From Saprospiraceae bacterium (GTDB lineage Bacteria; Bacteroidota; Bacteroidia; Chitinophagales; Saprospiraceae): a DNA stretch of 7,681 nucleotides. Positions 1 through 6,801 of this stretch are shown here, piece after piece. The DNA lies in NCBI GenBank assembly GCA_023300835.1, contig JALZVB010000071.1:1-7681 (forward strand). The letters are read 5' to 3'. The notes beneath the pieces are model-generated. The model was not told the DNA's origin, searched no databases, and saw nothing but the letters and a program-made list of their open reading frames with translations. Numbering within the stretch: position 1 is the stretch's first letter; every line of letters starts with the position of its first letter. The position numbers and the translations under genes are program-made.

Positions 1-200
1 GCTTTGGGATTTTAATCAGATACCTTACAGAGTAAGGATTTGGTGTTTACTTAGAACTTTCTACACTTAGATAATCAAAAAACTTGCCATAGATTATATA
101 GCTTTAAGGTTTTTCATTTACACATAATAATGAACGCTTTGTGTACAGATGAGCCTAATAATCTAGAAAATAATTGCTTTTGAAAAGTCATAGTTTTCTT

Positions 201-1988
201 TTATGAATTAACTTCTTCTAATAGATCTACGTTCTTGGTTATGTTATTGTGTTCATTATGGTTAGCGTATTTTTCGATTTTATTATACAGATCTATAGGG
301 TCAAATGGCTTACTGAGATAATCATTCATTCCTGCTTCTGTTACTTTTTGAATTATGTCGTTGGATACAGTTGCAGATAATGCTATGATAGGTGTCTGAG
401 ATGTAGAACCACCCATATTCCGTATGTCTTTGGTGGCTTGATAACCATCTTTAATCGGCATCTGAAGATCCATAAGAATGACATCGTAATTAGCGTTAGC
501 TGCTTTGTTTACGGCTTCTTCTCCATTTACGGCTTCATCATATTCAATATTCCATTTGTCAAAAAATTGATTAATAACTAAAAGATTCATGGCGTTATCA
601 TCTACAACTAAGAGTTTCATTCCTGTTAAATCAAGTTTCTTTCCTTCATTAGGCTTAATAGAATTAAGGTAGCCATATGATACTTGATCAAAATCTAAAT
701 CAAACCAAAATGTTGTTCCTTCACCTAGTTTACTTTCTACATGAATTTCAGAATCCTGAAGATTTAATAACTTTTTACATATAGCTAAGCCCAATCCTGT
801 GCCTCCAAATCGTTTAGACGTATGGCCTTGTGCTTGAGTAAAATCATCAAATATTGTATCCAATTTATGTGACGGAATGCCTATCCCAGTATCTGTTATT
901 TTTATTCTCAGTTTAAGTTTTTCATGGTTATTTTTTATACTTAAAAGTGACATTTTTACAGAGCCTTCAGATGTAAATTTGACTGCATTACCTATTAGAT
1001 TAGTTAACACTTGAGAAAACCTAAGACTATCTCCTTTTACCCATGTCGGCACGTTATGTCCTATTTCTATCTGTAGCTTAATATTTTTATCTTCAGCAGT
1101 AAAATAGAAGGAGTTGAGGATGCTTCTTGCTGTTTTCTGTAGGCTAAATGGTTCATTGCTGAGCTTAAGATTTCCTGTCATTAACTTATTATAGTCTAGG
1201 ATATCGTTAATTAAATGCAGCAAGTGTTTGGAAGAAAACTTTAAGGTCTCTAGGTTTTTTATCTGAGACTCCTTTGGTTCATCCATAAGCAATATGTTAC
1301 TTATGGCTATAACAGCATTTAACGGTGTTCTAATTTCGTGAGACATAGTCGATAAGAAATTAGTTTTTGCCTCATTAGCAAGAATTAATTGCTTCTCAGT
1401 TTCTTTTGTTTTTGTTACATCTACAAGTGACCCTATTGCGCCAGTTATTCTGTCGTTTTCATCACGTTGTAGACTTGCTGACAATTCCCACCACAATAAC
1501 TTTTTATCTGAAGTAGGTCGACTAAAGACAGTTTTAAAGTCTTTAACATCCTTGTTCTTTATATGGGAAATAACTTCTTTGTCAAAGTGATCAATAGTGT
1601 CAGTATAGTTCATATAGTTTTTTCCTAAACTATATATAGGATCTTCTTGTCCAAAGCTGGCCCAGGCTGAATTTAGATATGTGAAATTTCCGTTTCCATC
1701 AACTTCAAAAATAACTTCATTCACATTGTCCATTACTCTATCAAGATGTTCCTTAGCTTGTATAGCTTCCCTGGACTTAGTAATGTTTTCTTTCTTAAGG
1801 GATTGGTTTGATTCAAAAAGTTCTTTAGAACTGATTTCTAACACATTCTCCAAGCGTACATTGTCGTCAATAAGTGACTCGTAAGAATCGTTAATAGATT
1901 GGATAAAATCTGGATATTTTGAAATGAAGTCTGATGGAATTTTGAATTTTCTCATCTGATCTTTAAGAGATCTATGTAGATTTTCCAT
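201..1988 (-). CDS. Cytoplasmic PAS hybrid sensor histidine kinase/response regulator
   Basis: Numbered from the ATG at 1988 (595 aa). It should autophosphorylate on His and pass phosphate to its own receiver domain. Residues 1-80 are a charged helical region typical of Bacteroidota kinases (LHRSLKDQ, then LEISSKEL). A PAS domain spans about 84-192. HisKA carries the H-box FLSTMSHEIRTPLN with His217. HATPase_c shows the N-box (Asn334), DTGIGI (Asp366), an FDDFTQ F-box and GGTGLGL at 395-401. A C-terminal receiver has acidic pair Asp463/Asp464, phospho-acceptor Asp507 in VILMDLQMP, Ser538 and Lys560. All catalytic residues are present. There are no membrane segments or signal peptide, so it senses an internal cue. 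An in-frame GTG at 2027 would add 13 residues; I prefer the ATG because the conserved N-terminal region begins right there and it has an A-rich leader. The ligand is unknown. The Hpt gene just upstream is its likely partner. Confidence 0.93.
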   Translation of the reverse strand: MENLHRSLKDQMRKFKIPSDFISKYPDFIQSINDSYESLIDDNVRLENVLEISSKELFESNQSLKKENITKSREAIQAKEHLDRVMDNVNEVIFEVDGNGNFTYLNSAWASFGQEDPIYSLGKNYMNYTDTIDHFDKEVISHIKNKDVKDFKTVFSRPTSDKKLLWWELSASLQRDENDRITGAIGSLVDVTKTKETEKQLILANEAKTNFLSTMSHEIRTPLNAVIAISNILLMDEPKESQIKNLETLKFSSKHLLHLINDILDYNKLMTGNLKLSNEPFSLQKTARSILNSFYFTAEDKNIKLQIEIGHNVPTWVKGDSLRFSQVLTNLIGNAVKFTSEGSVKMSLLSIKNNHEKLKLRIKITDTGIGIPSHKLDTIFDDFTQAQGHTSKRFGGTGLGLAICKKLLNLQDSEIHVESKLGEGTTFWFDLDFDQVSYGYLNSIKPNEGKKLDLTGMKLLVVDDNAMNLLVINQFFDKWNIEYDEAVNGEEAVNKAANANYDVILMDLQMPIKDGYQATKDIRNMGGSTSQTPIIALSATVSNDIIQKVTEAGMNDYLSKPFDPIDLYNKIEKYANHNEHNNITKNVDLLEEVNS

Positions 1989-2132
1989 AGTATTTTTTAT
2001 GACTATGTCACCAAGTGAATTATCCACTTACGGAAGCCAGTTTGTCATTATTTTAGTAACTCTGGATTCAGATTCGTCTTATTCACAGTGACCTTTAAAT
2101 TGTTTTTTGGCTTGTATTATTTATCTGTGTAG

Positions 2133-2185
2133 AAGTGAAGTAAGTGTAAAATTGGGGTTATTACCTACTTATTGTGGCTTCACTT
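2133..2185. repeat. Extended inverted repeat (possible RNA hairpin) between hpt and kinase
   Basis: The left arm 2133-2149 (AAGTGAAGTAAGTGTAA) pairs along its whole length with three blocks on the right: TTAC at 2161-2164, ACTTA at 2167-2171 and CTTCACTT at 2178-2185. Bulges of 2 and 6 nt separate the right-hand blocks. This gives 17 base pairs around an 11-nt loop. No T-tract follows on either strand, so it is not a standard intrinsic terminator. It may be an mRNA processing or attenuation element, or an operator. Function is inferred only. Confidence 0.55.
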
Positions 2186-2202
2186 TAGATATGCGTTTCC
2201 TT

Positions 2203-2236
2203 TAAGGAATAATATCAATACGTTTTAGATTCCTTA
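2203..2236. repeat. 8-bp inverted repeat spanning the hpt stop codon
   Basis: TAAGGAAT (2203-2210) and ATTCCTTA (2229-2236) are perfect inverted copies separated by 18 nt. The right arm covers the hpt stop codon on the minus strand. No T-tract follows. It could be a weak hairpin at the 3' end of the hpt message. Confidence 0.4.
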
Positions 2237-2674
2237 TGAATTCAGATATTCGCACATTCCGATGTAGTCGCTTTTGATTATACGTAAGTGACTTATGTAT
2301 GATTCTAGGAAATATGAATAGGGCTGTGCGATGTTGCGGTCAGAGTTCTTCGCTAATCGTTCAATCTCTCCCATTTGAATGCCAATTGCTGATAGGCCGA
2401 CCCATGTAAAATTGTTCTTAATTTTGTGAGCAATAGCTACTATGTTTGAAAAATCCGACTTTTCTATAGCTTCAGTAAGTTTAGAAATATCTACTGGAGT
2501 TGATTCTAAAAATACTGAGAACATTTTTTTTGCAAAATCTAGATTCGGACCATAATATTCATTCAGAAAATCTTGATCTAGACTTTTATTAAAGTTAAAT
2601 TTTAATGAAAATGACTCATTGAAAAATGTAGCATTAGGGAGAATTGTTTCGGTATTTGAGATTTGACTTAACAT
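2234..2674 (-). CDS. Stand-alone Hpt (histidine phosphotransfer) domain protein
   Basis: This 146-aa protein matches the Hpt family. The phosphorylation motif is AHKIKNNFTWVGL, with His83 as the likely phospho-accepting histidine, close to the family pattern AHxLKxxxxxxG. It sits in the predicted four-helix bundle (about 42-140). In such relays the Hpt protein takes phosphate from a hybrid kinase receiver and hands it to a separate response regulator, acting in the cytoplasm. The first 40 residues are a non-conserved extension with no evident motif. It lies upstream of the hybrid kinase on the same strand with a 206-nt gap, which suggests co-transcription or at least a functional pair; the partner assignment is inference. 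The ATG at 2674 has no Shine-Dalgarno. A palindrome lies 20 nt upstream of this start. Confidence 0.88.
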   Translation of the reverse strand: MLSQISNTETILPNATFFNESFSLKFNFNKSLDQDFLNEYYGPNLDFAKKMFSVFLESTPVDISKLTEAIEKSDFSNIVAIAHKIKNNFTWVGLSAIGIQMGEIERLAKNSDRNIAQPYSYFLESYISHLRIIKSDYIGMCEYLNS

Positions 2675-2693
2675 GTGACTAACTTGTTATGTA

Positions 2694-2708
2694 TCCTATT
2701 GAATAGGA
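2694..2708. promoter_or_regulatory. Operator-like palindrome upstream of hpt
   Basis: TCCTATT-G-AATAGGA is a perfect 7-bp dyad around one central base, starting 20 nt upstream of the hpt ATG in the divergent hpt/hupE intergenic region. Its length and symmetry fit a dimeric regulator site. No regulator gene in the window is an obvious partner. The other 240 bases of this divergent gap hold only a weak 6-bp inverted repeat (TGTCGT 2787-2792, ACGACA 2813-2818) and the hupE promoter box. Confidence 0.35.
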
Positions 2709-2924
2709 AATTAATTTCTTTAAAATATCTATCATTTATAAGACAATAAAATGAACATACTACCCTTTAAAATTGTGTCCAATTATTGTCGTCAGGTTGT
2801 CATTTTATATAAACGACAGGTCTCTGACAGTTTCACTTTAAGAATAGGTATCTTGAATTTATGAATCTAGGGTCTGCCTTAGAAGAGATATTTAATTTGT
2901 TATAACTGTTGTGTATACAACCTT

Positions 2925-2932
2925 TATATTTG
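2925..2932 (+). promoter_or_regulatory. Bacteroidota-type -7 box (TATATTTG) for hupE
   Basis: TATATTTG is an exact match to the TAnnTTTG -7 element of the Bacteroidota primary sigma factor and ends 22 nt before the hupE ATG. The usual -33 TTTG/TTG at 19-21 nt is not well placed: candidates TTTG 2896-2899 and TTG 2909-2911 give spacers of 25 and 13. The promoter is therefore plausible but incomplete. Confidence 0.45.
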
Positions 2933-2954
2933 CTGTTTTCTCAATATAGTTAAC

Positions 2955-3521
2955 ATGTTTATAGGGTATTTACAATTAGGGATCCAACACATACTTGATA
3001 TTCAAGGAATTGACCATGTGCTTTTTCTGATTGCACTTGTTATTATGTTTGACTTAAAACAATGGAGACAAGTTTTTCTTTTAGCAACGGCATTTACGAT
3101 TGGGCATTCGTTGACTTTGGTAATATCTAGTTATGAGTTGATAAGTGTCAACTCACAATTGATAGAGTTAGGAATTGCACTATCAATTGCATTGACTGCT
3201 ATTTTTAATTTGATGTCTTATAAAACAGGTAAACTACCTAATGTCTCACTATCTTATATATCAGCATTGGTATTTGGGTTTATCCATGGGATGGGTTTCT
3301 CGAGTTTTTTTAGAACTTTATTGGGATCAGAATCTATTGTAATTCCATTGTTAGGATTTAACATAGGTGTTGAGATTGCTCAGATAGTAATAGTAATAGC
3401 GACGATAATATTCAGTTATTTATTGACTAGCTACTTTAAGATTAGTAAAAAGTATGTCATCTATTCTGTTTCTGCCATAATACTATTAATGTCTATCAGG
3501 ATGATTTTAGAGAGAATTTGA
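2955..3521 (+). CDS. HupE/UreJ-family membrane protein
   Basis: This 188-aa, very hydrophobic protein has about six predicted membrane segments (near 19-31, 38-58, 67-87, 100-117, 128-155 and 167-185). It shows the hallmark motifs of the HupE/UreJ_2 family: HILDIQGIDHVLFL (His12, Asp20, His21), TIGHSLTL (His51), LIELGIALSI, VFGFIHGMGF (His111) and LLGFNIGVE. Family members were named for hydrogenase and urease accessory genes and are suspected metal (nickel/cobalt) permeases, but most Bacteroidota copies, like this one, stand without hydrogenase or urease genes and their substrate is not established. The intramembrane His and Asp residues fit metal binding. Length is normal and the gene looks intact. 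It is divergent from hpt and has a TAnnTTTG box close upstream. Confidence 0.88.
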   Translation: MFIGYLQLGIQHILDIQGIDHVLFLIALVIMFDLKQWRQVFLLATAFTIGHSLTLVISSYELISVNSQLIELGIALSIALTAIFNLMSYKTGKLPNVSLSYISALVFGFIHGMGFSSFFRTLLGSESIVIPLLGFNIGVEIAQIVIVIATIIFSYLLTSYFKISKKYVIYSVSAIILLMSIRMILERI

Positions 3522-3558
3522 AACTTCTGACGATCTTATACATTGGCGTCAATGATTT

Positions 3559-3576
3559 AAGCTTATTAACAAGCTT
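3559..3576. repeat. Inverted repeat after hupE (weak terminator candidate)
   Basis: AAGCTT at 3559-3564 and 3571-3576 are inverted copies around a 6-nt spacer. They are preceded by another short dyad, TGACG 3528-3532 / CGTCA 3547-3551. There is no T-tract, so termination between hupE and the dehydrogenase gene is uncertain. Confidence 0.25.
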
Positions 3577-3596
3577 TCGCAAATGCGCTATTATAT

Positions 3597-3604
3597 TAAC
3601 TTTA
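3597..3604 (+). promoter_or_regulatory. Possible -7 box for the dehydrogenase/CoA-transferase operon
   Basis: TAACTTTA matches seven of eight positions of TAnnTTTG and lies 51 nt upstream of the ATG at 3656. A TTTC 18 nt upstream (3575-3578) is a poor -33. This is a weak call resting on position and the partial consensus. Confidence 0.25.
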
Positions 3605-3655
3605 TAAATATTAACACTGGTTGTAGTGATCAGGCAAACATATATTGTAATACAG

Positions 3656-5116
3656 ATGAACTTAAAGAGAACAGATCTACTGCAAAAAGGAGCTTATATT
3701 AATGGTCAATTTGTACAAGCAGATTCAGCTAAGACATTTCCGGTCTACAATCCTTTTTCAGGTGAGATGATAGCTGAAGTAGCTGATTGTAATGGTGATG
3801 ATGCAAAAGTTGCTATAGATTCAGCGGCAGTTGCATTTAAGATATGGCGTAAATTTACGGGTACCAAAAGAGGTAAGATACTACGTAGATGGTATGAATT
3901 GCAGATAGAACATGCTAAAGACCTCGCTACAATATTAACGATAGAACAAGGTAAGCCACTGGCAGAGTCTGTAGGTGAAATAAGATATGGCGCTTCATTT
4001 GTGGAATGGTTTGCTGAGGAAGCAAGGAGAGCTTATGGAGATGTTATTCCGGGACATCAGCGCGATAAGAGAATTATGGTTATTAAGCAGCCGGTAGGTG
4101 TAGTAGCTGCTATTACGCCTTGGAATTTTCCGAGTGCTATGATAACAAGAAAGGTAGCACCAGCATTGGCAGCAGGTTGTACTGTTGTTATTAAACCTTC
4201 TGAATTAACTCCGCTGTCAGCTTTGGCATTAGCTGTATTAGCAACAGAGGCGGGTATACCACCAGGTGTTTTTAATGTACTTCCTACCAATGATGCACCT
4301 AGCATAGGTAATGAAATGACATCGAGTCGAATCGTTAGAAAACTATCCTTTACAGGATCAACAGCAGTTGGGAAACTCCTATTGAGACAATGTGCTGATA
4401 CTGTAAAAAAGGTATCTATGGAACTAGGAGGTAATGCGCCGTTTATTGTTTTTGATGATGCAGATATTGATAAGGCTGTAGAAGGTGCCATAGCTAGTAA
4501 GTTCAGAAATGCTGGACAGACTTGTGTTTGTACCAATCGTGTATTTGTGCAAGAAGGCATCTATGATGAATTCATTAAGAAATTTGCTGAAGCTGCCGAA
4601 AACCAAAAAATAGGAGATGGTCTTAAAGATGGTGTTACGATAGGACCCATGGTGGAAGAAAAAGCTGTGGCTTCTGTTCAGCATCTTGTAGAAGATGCTA
4701 TATCCCAAGGCGCTACACAATTGTGTGGTGGAAAACGTCATGGGGATAAAGATTCTTTGATTTATCTACCTACTGTCTTAGCTCATGCAACAACAGAGAT
4801 GAAGGTGTTTCATACGGAGATATTCGGGCCTGTAGCTCCCGTTTTTAAATTTAAGACAGAAGAAGAAGTTCTCAGACTTGCCAATGATACCCCTTACGGG
4901 TTGGCAGCATATTTCTATGGTCGTGATTACGCAAGATTATGGAGAGTTGCAGAAGGTTTAGAATATGGGATGGTGGCAATTAATGGTTCCAGTGTTTCTA
5001 CGACTGTTGCCCCATTTGGAGGGATAAAAGAAAGCGGAATAGGTCGCGAAGGCTCTAAGTATGGATTAGAAGAATACTTAGAAATGAAGCAAATCATGTG
5101 GGCTGGTATTGAGTAG
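3656..5116 (+). CDS. gabD: NAD(P)-dependent succinate-semialdehyde dehydrogenase (GabD-type)
   Basis: This 486-aa aldehyde dehydrogenase likely oxidises succinate semialdehyde to succinate in the cytoplasm (GABA and related degradation). Rossmann/ALDH landmarks are all present: TPWNFP with Asn157, KPSE with Lys180, FTGS at 232-235, MELGGN with general base Glu256, GQTCVC with catalytic Cys290, and EIFGP with Glu388. The Cys-Val-Cys pair (290/292) is the signature of the succinate-semialdehyde group, where the second Cys can form a redox-controlled disulfide. Glu183, where E. coli GabD has a serine contacting the NADP phosphate, points to NAD preference (inference). I chose the ATG at 3656 because it gives the family's usual length (E. 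coli GabD is 482 aa); an in-frame GTG at 3626 would add 10 residues without conservation. The CoA-transferase gene follows after 18 nt. Another short-chain semialdehyde (for example glutarate semialdehyde) is possible as substrate. Confidence 0.92.
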   Translation: MNLKRTDLLQKGAYINGQFVQADSAKTFPVYNPFSGEMIAEVADCNGDDAKVAIDSAAVAFKIWRKFTGTKRGKILRRWYELQIEHAKDLATILTIEQGKPLAESVGEIRYGASFVEWFAEEARRAYGDVIPGHQRDKRIMVIKQPVGVVAAITPWNFPSAMITRKVAPALAAGCTVVIKPSELTPLSALALAVLATEAGIPPGVFNVLPTNDAPSIGNEMTSSRIVRKLSFTGSTAVGKLLLRQCADTVKKVSMELGGNAPFIVFDDADIDKAVEGAIASKFRNAGQTCVCTNRVFVQEGIYDEFIKKFAEAAENQKIGDGLKDGVTIGPMVEEKAVASVQHLVEDAISQGATQLCGGKRHGDKDSLIYLPTVLAHATTEMKVFHTEIFGPVAPVFKFKTEEEVLRLANDTPYGLAAYFYGRDYARLWRVAEGLEYGMVAINGSSVSTTVAPFGGIKESGIGREGSKYGLEEYLEMKQIMWAGIE

Positions 5117-5134
5117 CACTATCTAAAGTTATTA

Positions 5135-6226
5135 ATGATTAGTATGGATAACGGTGATGTTTTTAAGGATTTAATTGTAGTAGAACTAGCCAGTGTTTTA
5201 GCAGGACCTTCCGTAGGTATGTTCTTCGCAGAACTAGGCGCCAGAGTTATCAAAGTAGAAAATAAGAAGACAGGTGGTGATGTTACCAGAACGTGGAAAC
5301 TACCTATAGAAGACCCTAATGATGAATATTCTGCCTATTACCATAGTATAAACTGGGGCAAAGAGAAGATACTCTTAGATTTGAAAGATCCCAGTGATAG
5401 ATCAGAAGTAATAAAGCTAATTGAAAAAGCAGATATAATCATAAGTAATTTCAAAGTGGGTTCTGCCCAAAAATTAAAAATGGATTATGATTCCCTCAAG
5501 AATATTAATCCAAGAATTATTTATGGGAGTATCTCAGCCTATGGTGATGATGACCCTTCTCCTGGTTTTGATGTAATGATGCAAGCGGAAACAGGATGGA
5601 TATATATGAATGGTGAGCCTGATGGACCGCCAGTAAAAATGCCAGTAGCCCTCGTTGATATCTTGACAGGTCACCAACTCAAGCAAGGATTGTTAATTGC
5701 CTTAATGAATAGAGAAAAAACGGGCAATGGTTCCCGCGTCAGTATATCATTATATGATGCCGCAATAGCCGCATTGGCTAATCAAGCCAGTAACTGGTTA
5801 AATACTGGCCAATTACCTGAACGCCGTGGAAGCCAACATCCTAATATCGCACCCTATGGTGACATTTTCTTTACACAAGATAATATCAGAGTTATATTAG
5901 GTACGGGAACACAAAAACAATTCGAAGGGCTCTGTGAAATCTTAAATCTCGATAGTTTAATCACAGACAAAAGATTCTTGACGAACTCACTTAGACTACA
6001 TAATAGGAATGACTTAAATGAGTATTTGAAACCAGCTTTCACTGAAATTCCATTTGATAAGCTGTTCAAGCTTTGTCAAGCTAAAAAAGTCACAATAGCT
6101 CCGATCAATAACTTGAGACAAGTGTTCGAAAATGGCAAGGCTCAGAAATTGATACTGAAAGAGACTCTGCCTGACGGGCGAGTGAAGAAAAGTGTTAGGA
6201 CTGTTGTGTTTAAAATAGAGTCTTAA
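5135..6226 (+). CDS. Class III (CaiB/BaiF family) CoA-transferase
   Basis: This 363-aa protein would move CoA between carboxylic acids. Family landmarks are the N-terminal VVELASVLAGPSVGMFFAELGARVIKVE, then LDLKD (81-85), ADIIISNFKVG, the QAETG segment (150-154), and VALVDILTG with Asp175 as the likely catalytic aspartate that carries the acyl anhydride/CoA thioester steps. The late motif APINNL also fits. It ends at RTVVFKIES, so it lacks the PPxLGEHT-type tail seen in many longer (380-430 aa) members; no such tail is found in other frames downstream, so this is probably natural. A second ATG at 5144 is an equally possible start. It lies 18 nt after the succinate-semialdehyde dehydrogenase, almost surely in one operon, so succinate is a reasonable acceptor or donor by inference, as in succinate-dependent relatives such as SUGCT. 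The true substrate is unknown. Confidence 0.9.
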   Translation: MISMDNGDVFKDLIVVELASVLAGPSVGMFFAELGARVIKVENKKTGGDVTRTWKLPIEDPNDEYSAYYHSINWGKEKILLDLKDPSDRSEVIKLIEKADIIISNFKVGSAQKLKMDYDSLKNINPRIIYGSISAYGDDDPSPGFDVMMQAETGWIYMNGEPDGPPVKMPVALVDILTGHQLKQGLLIALMNREKTGNGSRVSISLYDAAIAALANQASNWLNTGQLPERRGSQHPNIAPYGDIFFTQDNIRVILGTGTQKQFEGLCEILNLDSLITDKRFLTNSLRLHNRNDLNEYLKPAFTEIPFDKLFKLCQAKKVTIAPINNLRQVFENGKAQKLILKETLPDGRVKKSVRTVVFKIES

Positions 6227-6272
6227 ATGATGACACTTTTTGGTTAAAGACAATCGTTAGGAAATGGGCAAA

Positions 6273-6327
6273 ATAATCCAGTGATTATCTATGAAAGACT
6301 AAGACTTCCTTTTCCTAAAAGGGAAAA
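6273..6327. terminator. Two short hairpins after the CoA-transferase gene
   Basis: ATAATC-CAGT-GATTAT (6273-6288) is a 6-bp stem with a 4-nt loop. TTTTCC (6310-6315) pairs with GGAAAA (6322-6327) around a 6-nt loop. They lie 46-101 nt after the operon stop codon in an otherwise empty 147-nt gap. Neither has a proper T-tract on the plus strand, so they are weak terminator candidates. Confidence 0.25.
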
Positions 6328-6363
6328 CCCACTTTTCAAGGTTTATGATTGACTGAATTTTGC

Positions 6364-6386
6364 TATAACAGTATTACACTGTTATA
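6364..6386. terminator. 9-bp hairpin at a convergent gene end
   Basis: TATAACAGT (6364-6372) and ACTGTTATA (6378-6386) form a perfect 9-bp stem with a 5-nt loop, overlapping the stop codon (6374-6376) of the minus-strand DUF1508 gene. The symmetry allows it to act on transcripts from both sides of this convergent junction. T-tracts are lacking on both strands, so termination strength is uncertain. Confidence 0.4.
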
Positions 6387-6699
6387 TCGTTAATAACCTT
6401 TTCTTTAGCATTGGTAATAACGGACTGTATACCATTATCTCTGGCTGCTTCAGAATTATACATTTGGCTTTTTCCTATAATCTGTCCATTTTTGGCCTTC
6501 ATATTAAAATAAGGGCTACCATCTTTAGCTACAGTTTTTTCAAAACTAGCTTCATTTGCATTTTCTATAACTGAGATAACACCAGTTTCTGCACCAGATT
6601 TACTTTCATAAGTTTGACTAGCAAGAACAATTTGACCATTAGCAGCTTTTAGTCTGAAAGCAAATTTCCCAGATTCTGTATTGAAGATTTCAAAGGCAT
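6374..6699 (-). pseudogene. Tandem DUF1508 (YegP-like) protein gene, start codon out of frame
   Basis: The minus strand encodes 107 residues of a two-repeat DUF1508/YegP protein, ending at the stop 6374-6376. The repeats align with each other: FRLKAANGQIVLASQTYESK with following ETGVISVIENA, and FNMKAKNGQIIGKSQMYNSE with following DNGIQSVITNA. These small bacterial proteins are usually about 108-112 aa; their role is unknown. The body is intact and starts AFEIF at GCC 6697-6695. No ATG, GTG or TTG lies in frame between the upstream stop (6727-6725) and residue 66. An ATG at 6699-6697 overlaps the GCC by one base and leads to only 16 codons in its own frame. One missing G (ATG-CC instead of ATG-GCC) would explain this and restore a 108-aa MAFEIF protein. 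It is therefore a start-codon frameshift, a sequencing error, or a gene using a non-standard start such as CTG at 6709-6707. Confidence 0.75.
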
Positions 6700-6746
6700 A
6701 GAACAGTTTTAGATTTTGAGTAAGTTAAGAATATGTTTGTAAAAAA

Positions 6747-6777
6747 AACATCTAATTGTTACACTTTTTAGTACAAA
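6747..6777 (-). promoter_or_regulatory. Possible promoter of the DUF1508 gene
   Basis: Read on the minus strand, TTTG (6777-6774) is followed after exactly 19 nt by TAGATGTT (6754-6747), a partial match to the TAnnTTTG -7 box. It lies about 50 nt ahead of the ATG at 6699 and downstream of the strong terminator of the neighbouring peptide gene, where a new promoter is needed. Confidence 0.3.
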
Positions 6778-6801
6778 AAAAGTTCTTATAAATAGTATAA
6801 C

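Noticed and set aside
2..67. Plus-strand open stretch of 21 codons entering from the left edge
   Set aside because: It could be the tail of an upstream gene, but it is too short and shows no recognisable motif.
23..145. Short dyads after the kinase gene (CCTTAC/GTAAGG at 23-37; TACACA/TGTGTA at 119-145)
   Set aside because: The stems are only 6 bp, with no T-tract in the minus-strand direction, so they do not support a terminator call. The rest of the first 200 bases holds nothing evident.
1681..1884. 67-codon plus-strand frame antisense to the hybrid kinase
   Set aside because: It lies wholly inside the clear PAS/coiled-coil coding region on the other strand and its Ser/Leu-rich product has no recognisable features.
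4057..4741. Two overlapping minus-strand frames (167 and 105 codons) antisense to the dehydrogenase
   Set aside because: The plus strand encodes conserved aldehyde dehydrogenase motifs throughout, and the antisense products are mirror-frame artefacts with no family features.
5854..6253. Minus-strand frames of 71 and 79 codons antisense to the end of the CoA-transferase
   Set aside because: They overlap a well-supported CoA-transferase frame and each other, with no recognisable motif.
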